Positions 9,701-19,018 of a stretch of DNA of 64,000 nucleotides are shown here, piece after piece (position 1 is the first letter of the stretch; every line of letters begins with the position of its first letter). The stretch comes from Microvelia longipes (lineage: Eukaryota > Arthropoda > Insecta > Hemiptera > Veliidae): positions 55,851,108 through 55,915,107 of the forward strand of contig JACMZG010001863.1 of NCBI GenBank assembly GCA_018340805.1, in the 5' to 3' direction. Both the position numbers and the translations under genes were made by a program. The notes below the pieces were generated by a model. The model worked only from the letters and a program-made list of their open reading frames with translations. It was not told where the DNA came from and did not search any database.

Positions 9701-12363
9701 TGATAGAAGCTTCTCGGTTGTCTGGTACGGGCCAGGTAGCCACTCCTCTTAGAGGGTCTTTCATTGTGGGTTCCCACGGCTGGAGCTCAGTAACCAAGCG
9801 ACGACCTCGTCTCGTCCAAGCAACACAAAGTTTGTTAGGTTTCCTACAAAATAACCACAAGTTAATTTTACTTCTATATTTATTTAATAATAATAACTCT
9901 TATTCCCACCATTACAATGTCTGTACAATGTCTAGTGTAAATTAAACAAAATCATATCTTTGATAAAAGATATTCGTCAACAGAATAAAAGGCTTTTCCT
10001 AGAAGAAGATTTTTAACAACTGCTTGAAATTGTTGATGTGGAAGTTGAGTGATAGATTCTGGAAGGTGGTTATAAAATTTACGAAACATGTAGAGTGGTG
10101 AACGGTGAGTCAGCGTGAGATGATGGGCAGGGTAGTACAGTTTGTTGTAGTGTCTGGTGTTGTAAGCGTGGCTCATGACCTGTAGGCTATTGAAGTTCTG
10201 TTTGGCGTAGGTAAGTAAGTTGTATATGTAGAGGGAAGGTAGAGTAAGTATCCAAAGGATTTTAAAGCTTTCTTTGCACGATTCCTTGTAGCTGAGACCA
10301 TTTATGATTCTTATTATTTTCTTTTGTAGAATGAATACTTCACAAACTTTTGTAGCTCCTCCCCAAAGGCGGACACAGTATGATATTCTTGAATGGAAGT
10401 AAGCATAGTACATCATCTTTAAAACATTATTGCTTACTTTGTCTCTTAGGCAAAGTTCTTATCATATAAATGACTGAAGACAAACTATTGAGCATACACT
10501 AAGGCCCGTATTCAAAGACGTTTCCTAACATTTTCCTAACTTTCTCCTAAAATTTTCCTAACATTTTCCTAACATTATCCTTAAGGAGAATGTTAGGAGT
10601 TAGGAAAATGTTAGAAAAATGTTAGGAAAATGTTAGGAGAATGTTAGGAAAATGTTAGGAAAACGTCTTTGAATACCGGCCTTAATGTGCTTATCCCAGC
10701 GTAACCGTATATCTAAGCTATTTGCACTAATAGCTTTGCTATACAGTTGGATAGGAAATTAAATGCCTTCTCAGATCATTATTTCAAGGAATTTAATTAT
10801 CTTCTCCCTGCTTGGATAGAAATTTATATTCACATACTTAGTCTTTTTAAAACTGGATAATATTTAGGTAACTTCTAATTTTATAATTTAATTGAATAAA
10901 TCCCGAATATTAATTCATGTGAAACCATTAGGACTACCTTATCCATTTCCTTACCTTTTTCCAGTATTCTTTAACAAGTTTAAATTAGACAACTTTGACA
11001 CAATATAATTTGTGCGAGAGACATTTTTTGTGTCAACTATTCATGTTTCGCAAAACTTAATAGTATCAAATGATATATTAGACAACTCTACTAACAAATT
11101 ACTAACATCATTTAAAAGTGTAAATTATCAGCAACATATTTCACTGACGCACAACATAAAAGGACATTGGGGATCTTCAGAGAGATGCACTAATGTAAAA
11201 CACAGGCAAATGTACCAAGTGTACTAAATTGTATTAAATGCACTAGATAAATATGGATAAATACACTGCATGAACCAAGCAGAAATGGAGAATCCAATCC
11301 ACTCCCCCAATTCGCGATTCAAAGAGATAGTTGTAAGGTTGGCAATACCAATAACGGGAAAACGAAAGAATGATCAAAATTTTTTATCGTAGGTTTAGCA
11401 TAGGAGCTGATGAAAATTCTTCTTTTATTCCTTTATTGTTCGTTAATTTGTGATAAATGAGGTAAAAATTAATAGAAGGACCATCGGTGCTAAAAAAAAT
11501 TGCCAAATTTTCATAGATAAATACTTAGATTATTCCAGGATTTTAAATATAGAATCAGGCTCTTATCATTACAGACTTGGATTTGTCCGATTTAACCCAG
11601 AAATAATGAAACCTGAACGGATAATTTAAACAAACATTTTACAATAAAGTGAATTTATTGAGTTATTAATTGTTAATTGGTTAATAAATTAGAACACCAA
11701 TACGGTGAAAATCAGCTTGTTATCAGCTACGAACTTTGAATCGAGAATACACAGTATCTATCTAGAGAGGCATCTATAAATGATTATTTCCCTTAAATAA
11801 CACCATTTATTATAAAATAACTTGGCAAATATTATTTCTTCAGTGTAACTTTATTAATAATGTGTAAACTTTATTTTGCTTTCATGTGTTCACTCTTAAA
11901 ATTGTTTAAGAAAACAATTTTATTAACTATATATTTGTTGTTTTCAACTTTTTTATAACCTGAGTTAAAATTCAGGGTAAAAGATGCAATGTTTTGGCAG
12001 GTTTCATTATGATGTTATAGTACTCCATCGATTGAGCTAATAAGGTGCTACAACTGGAGCTTGTTAAGTGCATTTGCTATCAGTCGCTTGTTAAATATGC
12101 TTTTATTCGATCTACAGAAGTAATTCGGAGTAAAAAATTTATAAAATTCGAATGAGGGTACCTGTTAAATATCTGGCGAGAGTAAAAGAGAGTAATACCT
12201 TGTACTATTTAAATAAGTACCTAGATAATTTATTTTAAAATGTTAAATAAAATTATTACCATTTGGAAGTTGTTTCAACGACAACTTGGTGAAATGAAAC
12301 AGTAAAGTGGAACTTGGCAGCTCTTTTATTTACTCTCTGAAGTCGTTTCCACACGGACCCCAT
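3793..12363 (-). CDS. EHBP1: EH domain-binding protein 1, N-terminal exons
   Basis: Five exons, in transcript order: 12363-12260, 9843-9636, 6518-6337, 5187-5090 and 3894-3793. Phases agree at every join (2, 0, 2, 1) and each intron is GT-AG. They encode the first 231 residues. Exon 1 begins MGSVWKRLQRVNKRAAKF, the family's N-terminus. Exons 1-3 form the NT-C2 domain, with WTRRGRR, WPVPDN, LFKDPRTNQLEDKEW and FLREGKAT. Exon 4 carries DEDMQSMASLM and the acidic DDFDEEEEYE that follows it in animal EHBP1. Exon 5 has SDLTNQLEMLTTSLSGSD. The protein links endocytic EHD proteins and Rab GTPases to membranes and actin. The calponin-homology and bMERB domains must lie beyond the left edge. Introns hold a SINE, hairpins, a 20-bp satellite and a non-LTR fragment. 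Confidence 0.93.
4370..4560 (-). mobile_element. possible 3' tail of a non-LTR element
   Basis: A TAA-rich run (4363-4381) is followed by AT-rich sequence and, near 4520-4545, by 'agcataagcttgtgcgctgc'. The same motif occurs as a hairpin near 39052-39080 below the helicase-bearing retrotransposon. This is best read as a severely 5'-truncated relative of that element inside EHBP1 intron 4. Weakly supported. Confidence 0.35.
5407..5698. repeat. nested inverted repeat (foldback)
   Basis: Two nested inverted repeats. The outer arm, containing 'caaagagactaaaactatta', near 5407-5433 is matched in reverse near 5670-5694. The inner arm 'aggtgccctaacag' near 5466 is matched at about 5599-5614 with one mismatch. 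It lies in EHBP1 intron 3, just upstream of exon 4. Consistent with a small foldback transposon; no clear target duplication was found. Confidence 0.5.
6125..6250. repeat. hairpin repeat, CTGATGATGG/GAAA family, copy a
   Basis: A near-perfect hairpin with arms of about 27 bases (6181-6209 and 6222-6249) contains CACTGATGATGGCT on both strands. On the minus strand CACTGATGATGG is followed, after a partial internal duplication, by CTCGAAAGGCGGCTTTG. The same block order (CTGANGA, short stem-loop, GAAA) recurs at 6880, 8735, 25890 and 32060. It lies in EHBP1 intron 3. Confidence 0.55.
6610..6780. mobile_element. degraded MITE family B fragment
   Basis: The sequence 'actagagagggcc', then 'tttgaaacatcaaaaaagtaacct' and further blocks match the left half of the element at 62802-63120. 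Both ends are eroded. It lies in EHBP1 intron 2. Confidence 0.45.
6870..6945 (+). repeat. hairpin repeat, CTGATGATGG/GAAA family, copy b
   Basis: GCACTGATGATGGTCTC is followed by a short stem-loop and TTGAAAGTGC. The outer GCAC and GTGC are complementary, closing a hairpin with CTGATGA and GAAA on opposite sides of an internal loop. It directly precedes a 20-bp satellite. Confidence 0.5.
6955..7282 (+). repeat. tandem repeat, 20-bp unit
   Basis: About sixteen copies of a unit close to CCTATGTATAAGGTATGCTC. Copies differ mainly at the last few bases (ccct, ctct, cgct, acct), and one is shortened near 7080. Higher-order order is visible: a block of several variants is repeated within the array. 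It lies in EHBP1 intron 2 and has no coding character. Confidence 0.9.
7291..8050. other. no gene seen
   Basis: AT-rich intronic DNA of EHBP1. Only a short poly-T/poly-G stretch near 7365-7400 stands out. Confidence 0.45.
8062..8288 (-). mobile_element. tRNA-derived SINE
   Basis: Reading down from about 8288, the head looks like a tRNA: an A-box-like TGGTAGAGGTCGTTAAGG and a B-box GGTTCGTATCC 60-70 bases later, spaced as in an RNA polymerase III promoter. A non-tRNA body follows and ends in a TAA/ATT-type tail ('aataataat' on the plus strand near 8065). A more decayed copy with the same body ('atgcctgtttagag', 'gcaaccgtta') is at 33226-33428. It lies in EHBP1 intron 2. Confidence 0.8.
8690..8790 (-). 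repeat. hairpin repeat, GATGGC/GCCGAAAGCC family, copy c
   Basis: Inverted arms 'caacaatgtctttccacta' near 8694 and 'tagtggaaagacgttgttg' near 8760 enclose, on the minus strand, GATGGCATTATTGCCGAAAG. The GGC/GCC stem with an ATTATT loop leads into GAAAGCCGGC, as in the sister copies. Confidence 0.55.
9041..9235. repeat. A-rich simple repeat
   Basis: About 190 bases of poly-A broken by single T or C. The long Phe-rich open frames on the minus strand here are an artefact of this composition. Confidence 0.95.
9885..10435 (-). pseudogene. non-LTR reverse transcriptase, C-terminal fragment
   Basis: A 154-residue frame (10416-9952) matches the tail of a jockey/CR1-like reverse transcriptase: AYFHSRISYCVRLWGG, then VFILQKKIIRIING, then YNTRHYNKLYYP and a terminal FYNHLP motif. 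Nothing upstream of this region is present, so it is a 5'-truncated insertion in EHBP1 intron 1. It is short, but its frame is unbroken. Lineage differs from the copy at 20-955. Confidence 0.8.
10503..10682. mobile_element. palindromic MITE of iterated TTTTCCTAACA
   Basis: An almost complete palindrome of about 180 bp. The ends are AGGCCCGTATTCAAAGACGT and its inverse, flanked by TA on both sides. Each arm is a run of the decamer-like unit TTTTCCTAACA (left) or its complement (right). Likely a mariner-like non-autonomous element. It lies in EHBP1 intron 1. Confidence 0.7.
10690..12259. other. EHBP1 intron 1 remainder, no gene seen
   Basis: AT-rich intronic DNA. A 71-codon open frame at 11012-11227 has no family resemblance and unbiased codon use. 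I see no exon or repeat that I can name. Confidence 0.45.
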
Positions 12364-12964
12364 GTTTACTAACTACTCTAAACGACTTCTGAAAAAAACA
12401 AAATTAAAATAAATTATTGCCTAATCGTTGGATACGCGTCGGTAAACAAAAATACGTCTTAAGAACCAGCACATCCTTATCAGGACGACGGAAATGACAA
12501 ATAGATAAGACAAAACGGAAAACTCCGTTAAATACGTCCAAAACTTAATTAGATAGGATTATTATTGCAAATAAATGAGTTAAAAATTAAAACCAAATAA
12601 GAATTAAAAGCAAAAAGACAAGTTAAGTAGTCTAACCTTCGGATTTTCGTAAAGAATAACTTTATCTTTTTTAAAACATTAAAACACGATTACAAGAAAA
12701 TAATCTGTATCACTTAATGTAGTGGCTCTCACATTATATTTAACAAAAATTTGAAACGGCAAGCTTAACAATTCCACAAAATTTAAAACAACAAAAAATA
12801 CGTAATTAATAATTCATTTCCTCGAAGTTCTTGTTATTAATTTATTTTTCTACAAGCTGCAGCTGTTAATTTATTCTTCTTGTTTTTCACTGAACATACG
12901 ATGCCGCATCGGTTCAGAACACGGATCAGGTCCTTTCCTTCGAATGACCATGCCGTTGAAATTA

Positions 12965-12988
12965 ATGTGTATACATATATATATATAG

Positions 12989-13040
<52 letters not shown>

Positions 13041-13077
13041 CTTCTTTCCTTTCTTTTATATATTTATATATATATAC
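12965..13077. repeat. (AT)n microsatellite
   Basis: About 110 bases of mostly TA dinucleotides, about 600 bp upstream of the EHBP1 start codon, interrupted once by 'cttctttcctttctttt'. Confidence 0.95.
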
Positions 13078-13194
13078 TAGTAATGCGTTGCATCAAGAAC
13101 TCACGGCAAAGAATACATAAAAAAAAAATATTAATTTAAAACAAGCGAAATGAGTTTATCAAAACATTCGGATGCTATACTATTTTAAAGTATA

Positions 13195-14700
13195 ACTCAA
13201 AAAGGCTCGCATCGCTTGCTAGTTTAGGTATCTTTAACATTTACATAGTAAAAAAGGCTCGCTACGCTCGCTAGATTGCTTATATTTATAATAATACAAA
13301 GATAAAAAAGGCTCGCTTCGCTCGCTAGATTGCTTATATTTATAATAATACAAAGAAAAAAAAAGGCTCGCTTCGCTCGCTAGATTGCTTATATTTATAA
13401 TAAAAAATATTGTAAAAAAACTCGCTTTCGCTCGCTAGATTGCTTATATTTGTAATAATACAACGTTAAAAATAGACTCGCTAGATTGCTTATATTATAA
13501 TAAAATATATTGTAATGCTCGCTCGCTAGATTGCGTAGATTTATATAATGCATAGTAAAAAAGGCAATGTCGCTTCGCCTGCATGTAAAAGAAGGCTCGC
13601 TTCGCTCGCTAGATTGCTTATAATAAAAATATTGTAAAAAAGGGCTCGCTTCGCTCGCTCGCAAGTAAAAGAGGCTCGCTTCGCTTTAGATGCGTTATAT
13701 TATATAATACATAGTAAAGAAGGGCTCGCGCTAGATTGCTAATATTAAATATTAATGCATAGTAAAAAGGCTCGCTTCGCTCGCTAGATTGCTTAATTTT
13801 AAATAATACAACGTTAAAAATAGGCTCGCTTCGCTCGCTAGATTGCTTATATTTATAATAATAAATGGTAAAAGAAGGCTCGCTAGATTGCGTAGATTTA
13901 TAATAATACAACGTTAAAAATAGGCTCGCTTCGCTCGCTAGATTGCTTATATTTATATAATAAAATATATTGTAAATAAGGCTCGCTTCGCTCGCTAGAT
14001 TACGTAATTTATATTAATGCAAGTAAAAGAGGCTCGCTTCGCTCGCTAATTGCGTATATTTATAATAATACATAGTAAAGAAGGCTCGCTTTGCTCGCTA
14101 GATTGTTATATTAAATATTAATGCATAGTAAAAAAGGCTCGCTTCGCTCGCTAGATTGCTTATACTTATAATAATACAACGTTAAAATAGGCTCGCTTCG
14201 CTCGCTAGATTGCTTATATTTATAATAAAATATATTGTAAAAAGGCTCGCTTCGCTCGCTAGATTGCTTATATTTAATATTAATGCATAGTAAAAAAGGC
14301 TCGCTTCGCTCGCTAGATTGCTTATATTTGTATAATACAACGTTAAAAAAGGCTCGCTTCGCTCGCTAGATTGCTTATATTTATAATAATACTACGTAAA
14401 AATAGGCTCGCTTCGCTCGCTAGTTTGCTTATATTTATAATAAAATATATTAAAAAAGGCTCGCTTTGCTCGCTAATTGCTTATATTTAATATACATAGT
14501 AAAAATGCTTCGCTCGCTAGATTGCTATATTCATAGTAAAAAAGGCTCGCTTCGCTCGCTAGATTGCTTATATTTGCATAGTAAAAAAGGCTCGCTTCGC
14601 TCGCTAGATTGCTTATATTATAAATAAAAATAGGCTCGCTTCGCTCGCTAGATTGCTTATATTTAATATTAATGCATATTAAAAAGGCTCGCGTATCTCG
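13195..14700 (+). repeat. satellite based on GGCTCGCTTCGCTCGCTAGA
   Basis: About twenty-five copies of a 45-65 bp unit. Each has a conserved GC-rich core GGCTCGCTTCGCTCGCTAGA followed by 'ttgcttatatttataataat' and a short variable A-rich linker. Cores are far better conserved than linkers, and several units are truncated. The core is internally near-palindromic (GCTCGC..GCGAGC on opposite strands). Single related cores occur near 53847 and 63911. Open frames here, rich in SERSEP, are artefacts. Confidence 0.92.
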
Positions 14701-14704
14701 CTTT

Positions 14705-15525
14705 AAATTTTATTTTTTTGAGTTTATTATTTTAGCCGCCATTTTTAAATTATAAAAAAATTTGAAATGTTGACCATGAAAAATATATTTCTTTTTCTAC
14801 TCTTTAAGAGCTTTTAAACGATATACAACACGATTTTTTGCTCAAAATTTTTATCCGGTCCGCCATATTGGCCGCCATTTTGAATATTTTTCGGAATATT
14901 TACCAAAAACTATACAGCTCTGACATATAGTTAATTTTACTTGTATAAAAAGTATCTAAAGTATATTACAATAGATCTTTATCTTGTAAATTCTTAAAAT
15001 TAGTAAAAACTAATTATTATATTAAATTATGGCCGCCATGTTGAATTTTTCGGAATTTAGTATATAACATTTTTGTTCTACTAATCAAGAGCTTTACAAC
15101 GATATATTACTCGAGTTATTCCTTCAATTTTAAATTTTGGGTTCATTATTTTAGCCGCCATTTTTAAATTATTCAAAAAATTTTAAATTTTGACCATGAA
15201 ACATATATTTTCTTTTTCTACTCTTTAAGAGCTTTCAAACGATATACAACACGATTTTTTCGCTCAAAATTTTTTTTATCCGGTCCGCCATTTTGGCTGC
15301 CATTTTGAAAATATTTTTCGGAATATACCAAAAACTATACAGCTCTGACACATAATTAGTTTTACCTGTATACAAAATTTTATCAAAATCGGTCAATTTT
15401 TACGGCAGTTATCGCGACACGTACAAACAAACACACAAACACAAAACATACAAACATACAAACATACAAACAAACATACGCGCCGTCCCAATCTTCTGAA
15501 TGTAAGAACTCACTTACGTTCGTTC
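14705..15525 (+). repeat. direct repeat pair with GCCGCCATTTT blocks
   Basis: Two diverged copies of a segment of roughly 220-300 bp (about 14705-14935 and 15125-15360). Both share 'attttagccgccattttta', 'tctactctttaagagcttt', 'aacgatatacaacacgattt' and 'aaaaactatacagctctgac'. The second runs into a CAAA-rich stretch with 'cgccgtcccaatcttctgaa'. Similar tails occur near 54740-54900 and 22400-22680, so this is a dispersed repeat of unknown class. Confidence 0.65.
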
Positions 15526-15529
15526 AAAA

Positions 15530-15601
15530 ATATATATTTTATATAAATAAATATATATTATAATATTTATATATTATATATATTATTATTATATAATATA
15601 A

Positions 15602-15649
<48 letters not shown>

Positions 15650-15675
15650 TAATATATATATATTATATAATTTCT
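15530..15675. repeat. (AT)n microsatellite
   Basis: About 145 bases of TA-rich simple sequence directly after the preceding repeat. Confidence 0.9.
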
Positions 15676-16214
15676 TCTTTCTCCTTTCTTTTTCATATAT
15701 TTACATTCTAATCTAAAAAAAGTAGATTAAATTGATTATTATAACCTTTGGTAGCTAATTAAGCCTATTTAGAAAATTAGGAAAAATTATTCAGGAATAA
15801 CAATTTCAAAATTAAACAAATAAAATGTTAATTATGTATAATTAATGTAAATTTTAAAATTGAACAAATATAAACCTGCTAGATCCCGATAATAGGTATA
15901 AATTTATAAAAAAAAATAATGTACTTTCGTTGCTAAATATAATATAATATAGTTTTTATTTCATATTTAAAGCTCTTATGCTAATTTTCTTTAAAATCCG
16001 AAAAAATATGTATGAAGTTATGACGCTACTGTTCAGGTTGTAAAGGAATATATACCGGAAACTTTATAGTCCAAGAGCCGAACCTGAAAAATATGACTCA
16101 TTTTGTACTACTTTAAACCAATTTTTATATGAAAATATACCTTAAATTATGAAGAATAGTTATTTGTGTAACTAGGCAGGAAAATAGAATATTAGTATCT
16201 ACTAATATACTAGT

Positions 16215-16370
16215 ATCTCGAAGTTAGCCCCCGAGCCGAAGGCGAGGGTGTGCTATCTAAATTACCTGGAGAGGCGAAGCCGAGGCAGGTAATTTTTATT
16301 TTGACTGACGAGGCGAAGCCGAGGAAGGTACTATATAACTTGACAGACGAGGCAAAGCCGAGGAAGGCAA
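16215..16370 (+). repeat. short tandem GACGAGGCGAAGCCGAGG repeats
   Basis: Four degenerate copies of a unit near GAGGCGAAGCCGAGGAAGGT, spaced 40-50 bp apart. The open frame across them (EAKPRK repeats) arises from the repeat and not from selection for protein. Confidence 0.7.
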
Positions 16371-16608
16371 ATATACGAGTCAGTTATGTTTCCTTTCCTG
16401 CCTCGTTCCACTCAATATTTTATCTGCGAACAGTAATAAATCAAAATTAGCATTCTTGAAAAACTTATTACGTTTGTATAATGTTTTATATTTACATTTT
16501 TTTTGACTGTTAATACAGATCTTATCATCGAGAAAGTTGACAACAGAGTAGCGCTCGATTTTGTGTTTGACAGTTCTTTTTAATACGCTAACACAACGTT
16601 TCACTTAC

Positions 16609-16776
16609 ATTCTTAACTTTTTTCTCTGAGCACCATTCTTTGAACACTTCATATGCTTTGAGATACCTACTTCCTGATTTGCCGGATAGTAGGCTCTCTT
16701 TGGCATTTGTAGCTATTCCCAAAACATCCGACGGGGTATGTTCGAAAAGTTCATCTATATCTTCGACGATATTCAT
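16609..16776 (-). CDS. first exon of a recombinase-like gene (partial)
   Basis: A 56-codon exon starts at ATG 16776 and ends at a good donor (AAT|GTAAGT) in phase 0. The protein is acidic at the N-terminus (MNIVEDIDEL) and then has SGKSGSRYLKAYEVFKEWC. That pattern resembles the N-terminal helical (SAM-like) core-binding region of tyrosine recombinase-like genes of the Crypton type, common in insect genomes; this is recalled from the family and was not tested. No following exon with the catalytic Arg-His-Arg-Tyr residues was found nearby, so the gene may continue far downstream or be a remnant. A MITE sits 90 bp upstream. Confidence 0.5.
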
Positions 16777-16866
16777 CACAAAACGCTATAGAACATCTAT
16801 AGAATAAACTAACTTTTAATCTATATTAAAATACGGGTTCGTATGATAACAGTAGTAAATGACTTG

Positions 16867-17186
16867 CATAGAGATATATACTAGAGGGGGCATAGCCTAT
16901 CTCAATACATTGAAAGGCCTGAAACATCGTATTGGGGGCTCTCAGGGGCTCTGTGTAACCTCATTGAAACCTCCTTCATGAGTGAGTTAAGGCAATAATA
17001 AATCTATTGTTTTCGGTTTCATATACCTTGTTTGTGTTTTGATTTGTATTTTTAACGTACTACTATATAAGTTATTGTAATTTTGTACTGATTATTTGAT
17101 TACATAATAAGCGAAGGTGGTCAGGTTATTTTGTCAGTGTTTCAAAATTCAACCAATAGGGCCTCTCTAGTAATAATATCTCTATG
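16867..17186. mobile_element. MITE family B, copy 1 (8-bp TSD)
   Basis: 320 bp with inverted ends close to CATAGAGATATTATTACTAG, flanked by the perfect direct repeat ATGACTTG (16859-16866 and 17187-17194). No coding capacity. Inverted relative to the copy at 62802-63120. Fragments of the family lie near 6610, 42980, 50600 and 60712. Confidence 0.88.
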
Positions 17187-17194
17187 ATGACTTG

Positions 17195-17754
17195 ACAAAA
17201 AAGATGAGATAAACCCTAGACAAAAAGTTTTGCCTTTAAAATAATCAATAAAATTTATTTCTAATTAAAGATTTACGTTACAAAACTGTTTTATTTTAAT
17301 TTTAATTCGTTAAATAATGTAATTATTTATTATATAAATTATTAAATAAATTCAATAGGCTTTTTATTATTAACTAATTATGTTTACAAATATTATCTAT
17401 TAACTTTCTTTACCAGCATAGGCAGGGGCGGCTGGGAAATGCTTCTTTCCTGCCTAGGCAGGTAAAGTGCAGTCATTCATGACTAATTACCAGCCGATCT
17501 GGGAAATACTACTTTCTCGCCAAATATTAGTTCGTTTATGCTTGATTTTACTGCAGATAAAAAACATTGTCTGCCTATCCAGAGTGGGAGCCCTTCATAT
17601 GATTGCGCCTGCTCAAAATTTTATAAAATCGCACAAATTCCAGTTTTTTAAAATAAGTGGATCCCTGTGGGTCGAGTGCAAAACATGAATACTACATTTT
17701 TTAAAGATAATAAAATGTCCAATAAAGCGAGTGTTTAATCATCAAAATTGGATA
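17195..17754. other. no gene seen
   Basis: AT-rich DNA with a short inverted repeat near 17410-17465 (around 'taccagcataggcagg' and 'cctgcctaggcaggta'). No supported gene. Confidence 0.4.
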
Positions 17755-17762
17755 ACTACAAC

Positions 17763-18304
17763 CTTAGAATAATACTATATATAGAAGGAGCACAGGACCG
17801 TAAACACAATGTAATTCCGCTGATAACACGAAAGCCGGTTGACTGGTGCAACTAAGTAATGCTGCCAACCTGACAACAAAACATTATTTTAAATATGTGT
17901 CATAAATATCTATTAATGAAGAAAGATCGTAAAGAACAAATATAATGACTTAAAACACCTGCTGAGTATTTAATAAAACTGGTCTTAGATAGCAAACGGG
18001 TGGCGGAATACAAGAATCTACAATTAGTTTACGAGGACTACTTTTTATATCTAATTTAATAAATACGTTAAACTACAATTTAAAATGCATAAAATATTGT
18101 AATGCACCGATATTTATATTAGTATTTTATGAATAATCAATCATTAATAATAATATAACATAATAATTCAGCAACCGGAAGTATTGCCAACTTTGTTTTT
18201 TAGAAAATTGTATATTGTAAGGGTGGTAGCATTACTTAGTTGCACCAGTGAACCGGCTTTCGTGTTATCAGTAGTGCTCCTTCTATATATAGTATTATTC
18301 TAAG
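17763..18304. mobile_element. MITE family A, copy 2 (8-bp TSD)
   Basis: 542 bp, inverted relative to copies 1 and 3, with identical ends and a perfect ACTACAAC duplication at 17755-17762 and 18305-18312. Internal sequence matches the other copies along its whole length. Confidence 0.92.
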
Positions 18305-18312
18305 ACTACAAC

Positions 18313-19018
18313 TAAAGTTATGGCTCTTTCAAAAACAGCAAAAAAATTTAATTTATGCAAAGTCAGCGAATTTCTTAAAAAAATATCGACTTTTTGTGCA
18401 TCTTTTTTGGCCATTTAACAAATGTCATTACTTTAGTTGTAGTAATTCGATTTTGACGAAAAAACACTCGTTTTGTAGTAAATTTTATCAGCTTTAAAAA
18501 ATGTTGTCTTCATGTTTTACACACAACCTACAGGGAACCACTTATTGAAAGAAAATGGGAATTTGTGCGATTTTCTAATATTTTGAGCGAACGCATTCGT
18601 ATAAAGGGCTCTACTCTGTATAGGCAGACTATGCTTTTCCTTTATAAGGCGCGGTCGAATATCCACGGCCTTCTAGAACATTGGATCACCAACAAATTTT
18701 TTTTATAACTTTTTTTTTCAAAATTTTCAGTAATTAGCCGGATCTGTGATAAATAAAGCCTATTTCCGTAATTTGCACGCTCTTTTGGTTAATCTCAAAG
18801 AGTATTTACATTTACTCAACGATTTATTTTAAATCTAACTTGGTACATACATAACTACTGTTAGACGTCAATGTTATCTACCTTATTTGTGTTATATTTT
18901 GAATGTATTAATGAAAATTAGCACAAATTGTTATTATTTGCAGTCAACAACACCACAACAAAGAGGTAATTCGTATGTACGCATGTACGTATATACGAAC
19001 GTACGTACATAAATTTAG
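18313..19018. other. no gene seen
   Basis: No exon recognised. A short run of ACGT-rich sequence near 18975-19010 ('gtacgcatgtacgtatatac') is partly palindromic. This stretch borders the left arm of the BEL/Pao inverted duplication. Confidence 0.4.

Noticed and set aside
13395..13911. Open frames rich in SERSEP across the GGCTCGCTTCGCTCGC satellite
   Set aside because: Period of the repeat creates them, and frames change between units.
16250..16450. 66-residue frame with EAKPRK repeats
   Set aside because: Produced by four short DNA repeats and continues into unrelated AT-rich DNA.
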